A DNA stretch of 64,000 nucleotides from CAVTBT01 sp963733065 (lineage in GTDB: Bacteria > Actinomycetota > Thermoleophilia > Gaiellales > Gaiellaceae): contig CAVTBT010000004.1 of the NCBI GenBank assembly GCA_963733065.1, positions 310,001 through 374,000 of the forward strand, given 5' to 3'. Positions 38,781-46,797 of the stretch are shown one piece after another. The number at the start of each line of letters is the position of its first letter. Within the stretch, counting starts at the first letter, position 1. The position numbers and the translations under genes were made by a program. The notes under the pieces were generated by a model. The model had not been told where the DNA came from, ran no database searches, and saw nothing but the letters and a program-made list of their open reading frames with translations.

Positions 38781-39562
38781 GCCGCGACTCCGACGGCGAG
38801 CCGGAGCGCGACAAGCGGCAGCGCGACCGCGGCGAGGAAGAACAGGTCGGCCCGGCCTGCGGCCAGCGGCCGAAGGGACGGCATCGCGCCGGTGTAGCCG
38901 CGGGCCAGCATGGCGCTGTAGACCCGCTCCCCGCGGGCGTACGTACGCAGGAAGAGCGACGACGCAGCCCGACCGACGGGCCGCGCGTGGAGAGCGTGCC
39001 GCGGCCGGTAGCCGCGCGCCGCCAGCGCGGCGCGCATGCGCTGCACCTCCCCGACGACCACGAAGAGGTACCGGTACATGAACGCCGCGACGAGGACGAG
39101 AAGCCGTGGGATGCGCAGCCGCTCCAGCCCGCGCAGGACGTCCGGGAATGTCGTCGTGGCGCCGAGCAGCACGGCGCTGACCGTCCCCAGAGTCGCCTTG
39201 GCGGCGACGGCGCCGAACGTCATGAGCCCCGCCTCGGACAGCCCGAGCGGGCCGATCTCGATCGTCGGCCCGCCCTTCCGGACGAAGGGGAGAAACGCCG
39301 CCGCGAGGAGGACGAAGGGCAGCACGACGCGGGCGCGGTGCCAGACGACGTTCGGGCCGACGCGTGCCAGCGCGGCGACGGCGACCAGCGCGCTGCCGCA
39401 CGCCGCATAGAGCCACCAGAGGCTCGGGGGCGTCGACACGGCGACGACCGTCACTGTGAGAAAGCCGACGATCTTCGCGCGTGGGTCGAGGCGGTGGATC
39501 GGGCTCGCCGAGTCACCGGCGAGCCCGATCCGGTCCGGGCGGTGCGCGCAGAGACCGCTCAC
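38777..39562 (-). CDS. cbiQ: ECF-type cobalt/nickel transporter transmembrane protein CbiQ
   Basis: A 261-aa membrane protein of the CbiQ/EcfT family: SPIHRLDPRAKIVGFL at the N-terminus, several transmembrane helices, and two conserved coupling segments, MRAALAARGYRPR and YSAMLARGYTGAMP, whose A-R-G cores dock on CbiO. The GTG start 39562 overlaps the stop of the PDGLE protein gene. Confidence 0.94.
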   Translation of the reverse strand: MSGLCAHRPDRIGLAGDSASPIHRLDPRAKIVGFLTVTVVAVSTPPSLWWLYAACGSALVAVAALARVGPNVVWHRARVVLPFVLLAAAFLPFVRKGGPTIEIGPLGLSEAGLMTFGAVAAKATLGTVSAVLLGATTTFPDVLRGLERLRIPRLLVLVAAFMYRYLFVVVGEVQRMRAALAARGYRPRHALHARPVGRAASSLFLRTYARGERVYSAMLARGYTGAMPSLRPLAAGRADLFFLAAVALPLVALRLAVGVAA

Positions 39563-39879
39563 GCCACGGCCGCCGACGCCCTGCGCCGCCGGGCGACCGC
39601 TGCCAGACCGTATGCCAGCGCGGCGACGACCAGCACGCCGACGAATCCCGCCGCCGCGGTCGCAAGCCGAGGATTGTCGATCCCGGGGAATGCGTAATCC
39701 GGGATCGGCGAGTCCTCCTGGATGTCGGCCAGGCGGCCGGCCGCGAGGAAACCGTTGTCGTCGGCGACCTTCTCGAGGCCGTCCGGCGATGCCGACGCGA
39801 AGGGCGACGCGAACACCGCCAGCCCGACCGCGAGGGCAAGGCCAAGGACGACGAAGACGTGAAGGGAGATCCGGTGCAT
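39559..39879 (-). CDS. PDGLE-domain protein (CbiN-like component)
   Basis: A 106-aa membrane protein with two transmembrane helices (HVFVVLGLALAVGLAVFASPF and AAAGFVGVLVVAALAYGLAAVA) around an extracytoplasmic loop that begins SPDGLEKVADDNGF, the PDGLE signature. In Ni/Co ECF systems this protein takes the place of CbiN/NikN beside CbiM. The start is ATG 39879, just after the cbiM stop; an upstream start at 39912 would overlap cbiM and is less likely. Confidence 0.88.
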   Translation of the reverse strand: MHRISLHVFVVLGLALAVGLAVFASPFASASPDGLEKVADDNGFLAAGRLADIQEDSPIPDYAFPGIDNPRLATAAAGFVGVLVVAALAYGLAAVARRRRASAAVA

Positions 39880-39880
39880 G

Positions 39881-40579
39881 TCAGGCCTCCTGCGGAATCG
39901 GGATGACGCCACCGGCCACGCGCGGAACGTCCGGGAGCGCGATCAGGTCGGGCCGCGTGGCGAGGACGGCACCGACGGCGGCCACCGTGACGAGCGCCTC
40001 GCCGATGCCGATGAGCGCGTGCACGCCCAGCATCGCCGGGAGCACCGTCGCGAACGGCACCGTCTCTGAGACCCCGAGCTCGATGGACGTTGCGAGCGCG
40101 CCGGCCATGACCGCGAGCCACGCCGTCACGCCCGTCGTGCTCAGCAGCCAGCCCCGCGTGTGCGGAACCATGCGCCAGGCGCCCCAGATCAGGCCGCCGG
40201 CGAGCAGCGCCCCGAGCACGCCCATGTTGAAGGTGTTGGCGCCGAGCGCGGTGATGCCGCCGTCGGCGAAGAGAAACGCCTGGACGGCGAGCACGACGAA
40301 CATGACGAGGCAGGCGAGCCACGGCCCGAGCAGCACGGCGGCGAGCGTGGCGCCGAGGAAGTGGCCGCTCGTGCCGCCCGCGATCGGGAAGTTGAGCATC
40401 TGTGCGGCGAAGATGAATGCCGCGGTCACGCCGAGCAGGGGCACGCGGCGATCGTCGAGCGTCGTGCCGGCGCGCCGAAGCGCGTAGCCGACGGCAAGGA
40501 GCGTCGGGATCCAGCAGAGGGCGGCCACCGGATTCGACAGGAAGCCGTCGGGGATGTGGAGCGCGAGGAAGGTAGGCAC
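39881..40579 (-). CDS. cbiM: Cobalt/nickel substrate-binding membrane component CbiM
   Basis: A 232-aa S component. The N-terminal metal-binding motif is ALHIPDGFLSNPVA (family MHIPDGFL; the mature N-terminus and its His chelate the metal); GGTSGHFLGATLAA and GALGANTFNMGVLG-like segments (ITALGANTFNMG) follow. Here the motif is preceded by six residues (MPTFLA), whereas the metal site normally needs a near-N-terminal His, so either the start is GTG 40579 with trimming or the family tolerates the extension. AAAGGAG precedes that start. Ni versus Co cannot be decided. Confidence 0.93.
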   Translation of the reverse strand: MPTFLALHIPDGFLSNPVAALCWIPTLLAVGYALRRAGTTLDDRRVPLLGVTAAFIFAAQMLNFPIAGGTSGHFLGATLAAVLLGPWLACLVMFVVLAVQAFLFADGGITALGANTFNMGVLGALLAGGLIWGAWRMVPHTRGWLLSTTGVTAWLAVMAGALATSIELGVSETVPFATVLPAMLGVHALIGIGEALVTVAAVGAVLATRPDLIALPDVPRVAGGVIPIPQEA

Positions 40580-40591
40580 GCGGGTCTCCTT

Positions 40592-41080
40592 TCAGTGGTC
40601 GTGGTGTGCGTGGTGGTCGGGCGCGGGTTCGTCGGCGCAGTCGGCGCAGAGCCCCACGATCGGGAAGTGCGAGAACCTGGCCTCGTATCCGAAGCGCTGC
40701 CGGACGAGGTCACGCACGTCGTCGAGCTGTGACTCGTCGACTGCGATCGTCGCCGAGCAGGATTCGCAGACCAGGTACTCGTGAGCCGGACCGGCGAGGG
40801 CATAGAGGCCCGGGCCGTGGCCGAGGTGGACGTGACGCACGAGGCCGACCTGCTCGAGTAGCTCGAGATTGCGGTAGACGGATGCGAGATCCGACCGGGG
40901 TACGCGACCCGCCACGCCGTCGGCGATGCGCTCGGCCGAGACCGGCCCGTCGGCGGCGAAGAGCGCCTCGACGACCAGCCGGCGCGCCGCCGTGACGCGC
41001 AGTCCCTGCTTGCGGAGGGCGTCGGTGGCGGAGTCGACGGTCTCAACGGCAATGCCCTGCGTGCGGCGAGCGAGCGTCAT
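40592..41080 (-). CDS. Fur-family metalloregulator of the Ni/Co uptake operon
   Basis: A 162-aa Fur protein. The winged helix (ALRKQGLRVTAARRLVVEALF, VPRSDLASVYRNLELLEQVGLVRHV) is followed by the dimer/metal domain (HEYLVCESCSATIAVDE with a CxxC, and GLCADCADE with a second CxxC for structural zinc) and a His-rich tail DHHAHHDH. It is the first gene of the Ni/Co import operon, so a Nur-type nickel sensor or a cobalt sensor is likely; zinc (Zur) remains possible. The ATG 41080 lies 9 nt after the -10 of an ECF-type promoter, and an inverted repeat covers that promoter's -35. Confidence 0.88.
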   Translation of the reverse strand: MTLARRTQGIAVETVDSATDALRKQGLRVTAARRLVVEALFAADGPVSAERIADGVAGRVPRSDLASVYRNLELLEQVGLVRHVHLGHGPGLYALAGPAHEYLVCESCSATIAVDESQLDDVRDLVRQRFGYEARFSHFPIVGLCADCADEPAPDHHAHHDH

Positions 41081-41089
41081 CGTGCTCCT

Positions 41090-41117
41090 TGTTCGACGCA
41101 GCGCTTATTGCGGTTCG
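41090..41117 (-). promoter_or_regulatory. ECF-type promoter P5 (Fur-cbiM operon)
   Basis: -35 CGAACC (41117-41112), 16-nt spacer, -10 CGAACA (41095-41090). It matches the other four promoters of the block in both boxes and in spacer length. The -10 ends only 9 nt before the Fur start codon, so the transcript would be almost leaderless. Confidence 0.65.
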
Positions 41118-41134
41118 GTCGCAAGACCAAACCG
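41108..41134. promoter_or_regulatory. Candidate Fur-family operator
   Basis: Inverted repeat cggttcggtc-gcaa-gaccaaaccg (41111-41134, one mismatch), overlapping a second symmetry TTGCG-N7-CGCAA (41108-41124). It covers the -35 of the promoter for the Fur gene, as expected for metal-dependent self-repression. Confidence 0.5.
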
Positions 41135-41151
41135 TTCGCAGTAGTAGGGCG

Positions 41152-42585
41152 TCAGGCGACGCCGGGCAGCGCCCGCACGGTCATCGCGACGCCGACGCCG
41201 AGGATCAGCAGCGCGCTGACGGCGGGCAGGGCGCGCACGACCGGCCCCTCGAAGCTCACCCGGCGGAAGACGTGCTTCGCGCCGATCGCGAGCAGGCCGA
41301 TCCCGGAGACCACCCCGGCCAAGCCGATGCTGAACGCCACGATCAGCACCATGCCGAAGGCGACCTGATGCAGCGAGATCGCGGCCAGCAGCACGACGAG
41401 CGCGGTCGGACAGGGCAGGAGCCCGCCCGAGACGCCCACTGCGACCAGCCCACGCCACCCGCTGCCCGGCGGCGGTACGTGGCTGTGGCCGTGCTCGTGG
41501 TCGTGCCCGTGATCGTGGTGGTGATCGTGGTGGTGGTGATGATGGTGGCCATGCTCGTGGCCATGCTCGCCGCGGCCGGCGGCGATCGCAGCCCGCACCC
41601 GCCCGCGGAGGACGGCGATGCCGACACCGACCACGAGCAGCGACGACACGAGGGTCAGCCAGGGGTAGAGGTCCTCGGGGACGATCACCTCGGAGAGCGC
41701 GAGCGTCACGCCGCCGAGCGCGAAGACGCCGATCGTGTGCGTCACGGTGACGATCCCGCCGAGGGCAAGCGCATCGCGCGGCCGTCCCTTCGTGCCGATC
41801 AGGTACGCGGCGACGATCGCCTTGCCGTGGCCGGGGGTCAGCGCGTGCGCCGCGCCCCAGAACATCGCGAGCAGCAGAGACACGAGGACGACGCCGACGC
41901 TCAGCTCCCTGCGCTCGACGAGCGCCGCGAACCCGCCGCTCTCGCTCGCCCGCTCAGGGCTCGAGCCGACTGTCGTGCCCAGCGACGGCGCGTGGCCGGG
42001 GCCGTCACCCGGCTGCACGCGCGCGCTGGCCGCTCGCACGTCGAGCGGACTCTGCAGGAGCTGTTGCGGGTATGCGCGCAGGCGCTCGGTGGCCGACGCT
42101 GCCGGCGCCGTCGACGAGACGAGTCTCGCGCCTGTGTCCGCGCGGACCACGATCTCCCGCCAGCCGAGCCGGCCGGCGAAGACGCCGTCGCGGACGCGCA
42201 CGGCGCTGCCGGCGCGACCGGCGTCGAGGACGACCTCGAGCCGCGTGGTGCGCAGGCCGCCGATGCCCGTCGGGAAGGTGATGCGCCGCTCGACGACGCG
42301 CAGCGGGCGGGACTCGCCGCCCACATCGATCGCCAGGCCGCGGCGGACGCGGGCGGCCAGCCGGTCGGCGTACCCGGCCGTCCCGAGGCTCGCGCGCTCG
42401 GCACGGGCCTGGAAGGTCGGGATCTCGGCGAGGTCGAGCACGTAGAGCGCGTAGACCCGGTCGCCGGAGGCGACCACCTCTGCGTACCGGTTCGTGGTGA
42501 AGTTCCCGAGCGGGTGGGCGAGCGCGACAGCAGGGACGGAGAGCACCGCGACGGCGATCGCGGCCGCGACCAGCAGGCGCCTCAC
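41152..42585 (-). CDS. NicO-type nickel/cobalt transporter with exported N-terminal domain and His-rich loop
   Basis: A 477-aa membrane protein. A signal peptide (res ~1-22, LLVAAAIAVAVLSVPAVALAH) leads to an extracytoplasmic beta domain (HPLGNFTTNRYAEVVASGDRVY..., ~22-215), then the NicO/RcnA-like membrane part with HALTPGHGKAIVAAYLIG, a cytosolic or loop region of about 30 residues rich in His (~338-368) and GVSGGLLPCPTALVVLL. NicO proteins move Ni2+/Co2+; import or export is not decided by sequence. GTG 42585 overlaps the TPR gene's stop (GTGA), so the two genes are coupled. The exported domain preceding NicO is not part of RcnA or NixA. Confidence 0.85.
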   Translation of the reverse strand: MRRLLVAAAIAVAVLSVPAVALAHPLGNFTTNRYAEVVASGDRVYALYVLDLAEIPTFQARAERASLGTAGYADRLAARVRRGLAIDVGGESRPLRVVERRITFPTGIGGLRTTRLEVVLDAGRAGSAVRVRDGVFAGRLGWREIVVRADTGARLVSSTAPAASATERLRAYPQQLLQSPLDVRAASARVQPGDGPGHAPSLGTTVGSSPERASESGGFAALVERRELSVGVVLVSLLLAMFWGAAHALTPGHGKAIVAAYLIGTKGRPRDALALGGIVTVTHTIGVFALGGVTLALSEVIVPEDLYPWLTLVSSLLVVGVGIAVLRGRVRAAIAAGRGEHGHEHGHHHHHHHDHHHDHGHDHEHGHSHVPPPGSGWRGLVAVGVSGGLLPCPTALVVLLAAISLHQVAFGMVLIVAFSIGLAGVVSGIGLLAIGAKHVFRRVSFEGPVVRALPAVSALLILGVGVAMTVRALPGVA

Positions 42586-43910
42586 GCGACCGCCTCCCGT
42601 GCAACCGGCGCCCACAGCAGGGAGAAATGCGGGTTCAGGTCGAGCGCGCGGACGAACCAGCGGCGCGCGACATCCGGCCTGCCGGCGCACCGCTCGGCGT
42701 AACCCCGGTGGAAGAACATCGACGCGTCCCTGGTGCCAAGGCGTAGGGCCTGCCTCGAGTGCGCCAACGCCTCCTCGCAGCGGCCGTTCCGCGCGAGCGC
42801 CCAGCCGAGCGTGTCCTCGGCGACGACCGACTTCCGCTCGGCGTACCCGGCGCGGGCGCGGTCGAGCGCCTGCGGCAGCCGCAGTCCGTGATCAACGTCG
42901 AACAGGGCGGTCTCGAGGTCGGTGCGCACCCCGTTCGCGACGAGCACGCGCTCGATCGCACCGACGAGCTGGTACTGCCCATTCGCCTCCTCGCGACGGC
43001 CCGACGTGCGCAGCAGGTCGCCGAGCGTGCCGACGAACTCCGGAAGCGGCATGGCGTCCACGGCACGGCGCGAGAAGCCGAGCGCCCGCTCGCGGTGCCC
43101 GAGCGCCGCCTCGACGCGGGCGAGGCCGTCGAGGGCATACACGTAGCCGGGCAGCGAGGCGAGTGCCAGCCGGTACTCGCGGCCCGCGGCTCGGGTCTCC
43201 CCCCGGCCCCAGTGCAGCTTCGCGATCTGAACGCGGACCCAGGCCGTCGGCTCGGGCAGACCGGTCGCCGGCCCCAGGGCGAGACGCATGGCCTCGAGCG
43301 CGCCGTCCGTGTCGCCGAGGAGCTCACGCGCGTACGAGACGCGTGCATAGCTGCCGAGACCTGGACGCAGCGCGGCCATCCGGTCGAACGTCGTGAAGGC
43401 CTCGCGGTAGCGGCCGAGCTCGGCGAGGGCGTCGCCGACGACGCCGAGATGTCGAGCCGTGGACGGCGCAAGATGTTGGGCACGCCGACCGAGCTCGAGC
43501 GCGTCGCCGAAGCGGTGGCGCGCGAGCGCCAGCGAGCCGAGCCCGCTGACGGCGTCCGCGTCGGCCGGGTCGAGCTTCAGCGCGCGCCGGAGCGTCCGCT
43601 CCGAGAGCCCGTAGTAGCTCGGATCGGCGGTCTCGCGGACGCGCTGCTGGTAGGCGAGGCCGAGCAGGGTGAACGTACGCGCGCCGGCCGTCTCGGCACG
43701 GGTCTCCGCCTCCAGCCGGCGGATCGTCGAGGCGGTACCGGTCCGCGCGACTCCGGTTCCGAGCTCGTCCGCGGCGGCGGCAACGCGTGCGTCGACCGCA
43801 CCGCGGGCGCCGGCGGGTGACGCGCTCTCGCGCAGCACCCCGCCGAGCAGGACGGCCAGCGCGACGCCGAGGGTCACGGCGGCGAGGGCGAGGGGACGGC
43901 TCCAGTGCAT
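42582..43910 (-). CDS. Membrane-anchored TPR protein
   Basis: A 442-aa protein with one N-terminal transmembrane helix (PLALAAVTLGVALAVLLGGVL) and at least eight TPR-like helix pairs (for example TLLGLAYQQRVRETAD, DADAVSGLGSLALARHRFGDALELGRRAQ, DTLGWALARNGRCEEALAHSRQAL). It probably works outside the membrane as a scaffold. The start is ATG 43910, because a GTG at 43931 lies within the spacer of an ECF-type promoter whose -10 ends 6 nt before the ATG; the mRNA would then be leaderless. Coupled to the NicO gene. Confidence 0.82.
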   Translation of the reverse strand: MHWSRPLALAAVTLGVALAVLLGGVLRESASPAGARGAVDARVAAAADELGTGVARTGTASTIRRLEAETRAETAGARTFTLLGLAYQQRVRETADPSYYGLSERTLRRALKLDPADADAVSGLGSLALARHRFGDALELGRRAQHLAPSTARHLGVVGDALAELGRYREAFTTFDRMAALRPGLGSYARVSYARELLGDTDGALEAMRLALGPATGLPEPTAWVRVQIAKLHWGRGETRAAGREYRLALASLPGYVYALDGLARVEAALGHRERALGFSRRAVDAMPLPEFVGTLGDLLRTSGRREEANGQYQLVGAIERVLVANGVRTDLETALFDVDHGLRLPQALDRARAGYAERKSVVAEDTLGWALARNGRCEEALAHSRQALRLGTRDASMFFHRGYAERCAGRPDVARRWFVRALDLNPHFSLLWAPVAREAVA

Positions 43911-43916
43911 CGTCGT

Positions 43917-43944
43917 GATTCGCAGATCCACGACGCCCGGTTCG
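43917..43944 (-). promoter_or_regulatory. ECF-type promoter P4 (TPR-NicO operon)
   Basis: -35 CGAACC (43944-43939), 16-nt spacer, -10 CGAATC (43922-43917). The -35 overlaps the base of the terminator hairpin at 43941-43974. Confidence 0.68.
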
Positions 43945-43974
43945 GGAGGGCCCGCCGCAGCGGGCCCTCCCGAA
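43941..43974 (-). terminator. Terminator hairpin after the second DUF4331 gene
   Basis: A 15-bp perfect stem (43941-43955 with 43960-43974), CGCA loop, 9 nt past the stop at 43983. It separates the DUF4331 transcript from the TPR gene, which has its own promoter on the hairpin's far edge. Confidence 0.75.
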
Positions 43975-43982
43975 GCGCGGGC

Positions 43983-45299
43983 TCAGGGCTTCTGCTCTCC
44001 CTTGGGGTTATCGAACCCGCTCGGTGCCTCCTGGACGTACGGGAAGGAGGTGGTGAACGGGACGTCGTTCGCGTCGACGCCGTCGCCGAGCGGCAGGTTC
44101 TTGCCGATCAGCACGCCGCCGACGGCCCGCTCGGCGATGTCGATGACGTCGTCCTCGAGCCTCCGCCCGTTCGGGAAGCCCGCGACGTCGCCGCCGACGA
44201 CACCGAGGCGGTTGCCCGCCCCGACCGCTGCGGTCGGAGCGATGCCGAGGTTGACCCGCAGCAGGTCAGCCTGGGTCGTCCCGGTGAAGTTCAAGCCCGG
44301 AACGCCGGTCAGGAGCACGGCCACGAGATCGGCCCGGTTCGTCTCCTGCACGCCGAGCCCGTACAGCGCGTTGATGACCTTCGCCAGGATCGGCGAGGTG
44401 TAGTACTTCGTGAACTGCGAGTCGAGGTGCGGCCGCGACCGGTTCCAGTGATCCTTCCTGGCGGTCGGGATGATCACCTCGTTGACGAGCGGGTTCCCGA
44501 GCCGGGACACCTGCACGTAGTCGGCGGAGTTGGAGCCGCCGTTGTTCACGACCACCTTCGGCCGCTCGGTCGTCATCCAGACGCCCGCGATGCTGTTCTT
44601 CGCCTTCAGGCTCGCGATCGGGATCTGCACCGCGACCGTGTGGACACCGTACTTCGCGAAGAAGTCCTTGCCGCCGCCCATGTCACCGGTGCCCTTGCGG
44701 ATCGCCAGCAGGTCGAAGATCGCACCGATGTCGCCGAAGAACGCATCCTCGCGCTGGCCGGCGAACACTCGCGTGCCGTCGGACAGGTCGTAGATCTTGT
44801 CCTCGACGAGCTTCCGGTACATCGGCGTCGTCCTGGGGCCGACGTTGTTCGGCGGAGTGGCGAGCCCGCCGCGCAACACAACGCCCGGCTTGTTGCCGAC
44901 GTACTTCGTCACCTGGAACGTTTGCGCGGTGTCCCACAGGAACGAGTCCTCGCGCATCGCCGGGTTCTTGAAGGCGAACTGGTACGACAGGTCGGCCTGC
45001 GCGTCGCCGTTCAGGTCGAGCCGGAGGTAGTACCGGGCCTGCTCGGAGAAGCGGTAGTAGTTCGGGCCGGCCGCCGTGTCCTCCGCCGGGATCCAGTTGC
45101 CGATCACCGTGAGGTGATTCGGGCGGTCCTTGCTCCGGAACGCGTAGAGGTCGGTGCCGTCCGCCGACGGATCCTCCGAGATCAGCGGCGCTTCCCGGTG
45201 GCTCGACGCGGAGCCGTCTGACGGCCCGACCGCTACGACGGCCGCGAGGGCCGCGAGCGCGGCCAGCGCGAGGCCAGCCGCCACGAGAGCTCTCTTCAT
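43983..45299 (-). CDS. DUF4331 family secreted protein (copy B)
   Basis: A 438-aa exported protein: signal peptide (~1-28, LVAAGLALAALAALAAVVAVG) followed by the family signature SSHREAPLISEDPSADGTDLYAFRS. Further conserved blocks are AAGPNYYRFSEQARYYLRLD, PPNNVGPRTTPMYR, FAGQREDAFFGDIGAIFDLLAIRKG, LGNPLVNEVIIP, GVPGLNFTG, LRVNLGIAP and GFPNGRRLEDDVIDIAERA. The function of DUF4331 is unknown. It is strongly similar to copy A next to it (same blocks throughout), so they are an old tandem duplication. It has its own ECF-type promoter. Outside the membrane; possibly a metal or redox-related envelope protein, inferred from the regulon. Confidence 0.9.
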   Translation of the reverse strand: MKRALVAAGLALAALAALAAVVAVGPSDGSASSHREAPLISEDPSADGTDLYAFRSKDRPNHLTVIGNWIPAEDTAAGPNYYRFSEQARYYLRLDLNGDAQADLSYQFAFKNPAMREDSFLWDTAQTFQVTKYVGNKPGVVLRGGLATPPNNVGPRTTPMYRKLVEDKIYDLSDGTRVFAGQREDAFFGDIGAIFDLLAIRKGTGDMGGGKDFFAKYGVHTVAVQIPIASLKAKNSIAGVWMTTERPKVVVNNGGSNSADYVQVSRLGNPLVNEVIIPTARKDHWNRSRPHLDSQFTKYYTSPILAKVINALYGLGVQETNRADLVAVLLTGVPGLNFTGTTQADLLRVNLGIAPTAAVGAGNRLGVVGGDVAGFPNGRRLEDDVIDIAERAVGGVLIGKNLPLGDGVDANDVPFTTSFPYVQEAPSGFDNPKGEQKP

Positions 45300-45350
45300 C
45301 CCATCCTCCCCATCTCGATTGCGACTCTCCCTCGATCGAGGGACGGGGCT

Positions 45351-45378
45351 GATTCGCGGGTCGCCCGTGAACGGTTCG
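45351..45378 (-). promoter_or_regulatory. ECF-type promoter P3 (DUF4331 copy B)
   Basis: -35 CGAACC (45378-45373), 16-nt spacer, -10 CGAATC (45356-45351), 51 nt before the ATG at 45299. The -35 abuts the hairpin at 45378-45409, the same layout as P4. Confidence 0.68.
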
Positions 45379-45409
45379 GCGGCGGCCGCGCAGGAACGCG
45401 ACCGCCGCC
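45378..45409 (-). terminator. Hairpin after DUF4331 copy A
   Basis: 13-nt arms (45378-45390 with 45397-45409, one mismatch) around CAGGAA. It lies 16 nt past the stop of copy A and directly before promoter P3. Confidence 0.6.
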
Positions 45410-45425
45410 GTGGTTCGGAATCGGG

Positions 45426-46721
45426 CTACTTGCCCTTGTCGTTGGCGAAGCCGGAACCTGGGTCCGCCTCGTAGGGGAAGGAGCCGAGCAGCGCACGGTC
45501 GTCACGGTCGACGCCGTCGCCGAGCGGCACCTTCTTGCCCTTGAGGAAGCCGGCCACCGCCTGCTCGGCGATGTCGATGACGTCGTCACCGAGCCGGCGG
45601 CCGTTCGGCCAGCCCTGCGTGTCGCCGCCGAGGACGCCGAGCCGGTTCGGCCTGGCGGTCACCGGGATGCCGAGGTTCAGGCGCAGCACGTCGGCCAGCT
45701 TCGACCCGGTGAAGTTGAGGTTCGGCACGCCTGTGAGCAGCACCGCCCGCAGATCGTCGCGGCCGGTCTCGGGCACGCCGAGCTTGTAGAGCTTGTTGAT
45801 CACCGCGGCCAGGATCGGCGTCTCGTAGTAGCGCCGGTACCGGCTCTCGTTCCAGGGCTGCTGCGAGTTCCAGACGTCCTTCAGCCCGGTCGGGATGATC
45901 ACCTCGTTGACGAGCGGGTTGCCGAGCCGGTTGACCTGCACCCAGCCGCCCGAGTTGCGTGTGACCGCGCCGCGCGTGGTGACCTTCTTGCGGTCGACCG
46001 ACGCCCAGACGGCGATCGTGTTGTTCTTCGCCTGCAGCTCCGCGATCGGCAGCTGCAGCGCGAACGTGTGCACCGCATAGCCGGCGAAGAAGTCCTTCCC
46101 GCCGCCCATGTTGCCGGTGCCCTTGCGGATCGCGACGAGATCGAAGATCGCGCCGATGTCGGCGAAGAACCCGTCGTCCCGCTGCCCGGCGAACGCGAGA
46201 CCGCCGCCGTTCACGGGCACGACGCCCTTCTGCGCCAGGCCGCGGTAGCCGGGCGTCGAGCGGGGCCCGATGTTGTTCGGCGGCGTGGTGCCACGGGCGA
46301 CGACCGTCGTGCGGCCGCCCTGGATGCGGGTGACCGTGAACGGCTGCGCCGTGTCGCCGAGGAAGAACGGCCCGGTCTTCGTCCGGAAGTTGAAGCGGTA
46401 GATCACGTCCGGCGTGATGTCGCCGTTCGTGTCGATCTTCAGGTTGTACCGGGCGCTCGGCGAGAACGTGTAGTAGTTCGGGCCGGCGGCCGGATCCTCA
46501 CCCGGGATGACGTTCGCCAGGATCGTCACCGTGTTGGGACGGTCCGGGCTGCGGAACGCGTACAGGTCGGTGAGGTCCGCACTCGGATCCTCCGAGATGA
46601 GCGGCGCCTCGCGATGGCTCGACGCCGCCCCGCCCTTCGGCTCCGGGCCGGCCACCGCCGCGGCGAGCGTGGCGGCCACGGCCGCGCCGAGCGCGACCAC
46701 GACGAGCATGAGCTTCTTCAT
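45426..46721 (-). CDS. DUF4331 family secreted protein (copy A)
   Basis: A 431-aa paralogue of the neighbouring gene: signal peptide (LMLVVVALGAAVAATLAAAVAG), then SSHREAPLISEDPSADLTDLYAFRS, PPNNIGPRSTPGYRGL, FAGQRDDGFFADIGAIFDLVAIRKG, LGNPLVNEVIIPTGLKD, GVPNLNFTG and GWPNGRRLGDDVIDIAEQA. ATG 46721 follows AAGGAG at a good distance, so the longer upstream frame is not used. It is divergent from the ECF sigma gene with an ECF-type promoter on each side of the shared region. Function unknown. Confidence 0.9.
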   Translation of the reverse strand: MKKLMLVVVALGAAVAATLAAAVAGPEPKGGAASSHREAPLISEDPSADLTDLYAFRSPDRPNTVTILANVIPGEDPAAGPNYYTFSPSARYNLKIDTNGDITPDVIYRFNFRTKTGPFFLGDTAQPFTVTRIQGGRTTVVARGTTPPNNIGPRSTPGYRGLAQKGVVPVNGGGLAFAGQRDDGFFADIGAIFDLVAIRKGTGNMGGGKDFFAGYAVHTFALQLPIAELQAKNNTIAVWASVDRKKVTTRGAVTRNSGGWVQVNRLGNPLVNEVIIPTGLKDVWNSQQPWNESRYRRYYETPILAAVINKLYKLGVPETGRDDLRAVLLTGVPNLNFTGSKLADVLRLNLGIPVTARPNRLGVLGGDTQGWPNGRRLGDDVIDIAEQAVAGFLKGKKVPLGDGVDRDDRALLGSFPYEADPGSGFANDKGK

Positions 46722-46754
46722 GCCGGTTCTCCTTGTCGGTGGTGTGACCGCGCT

Positions 46755-46782
46755 TGTTCGACCGGTCGTGACAAGCGGTTCA
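46755..46782 (-). promoter_or_regulatory. ECF-type promoter P2 (DUF4331 copy A)
   Basis: -35 TGAACC (46782-46777), 16-nt spacer, -10 CGAACA (46760-46755), 33 nt before the ATG at 46721. Confidence 0.68.
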
Positions 46783-46797
46783 TGCCGATTTGCGGGC

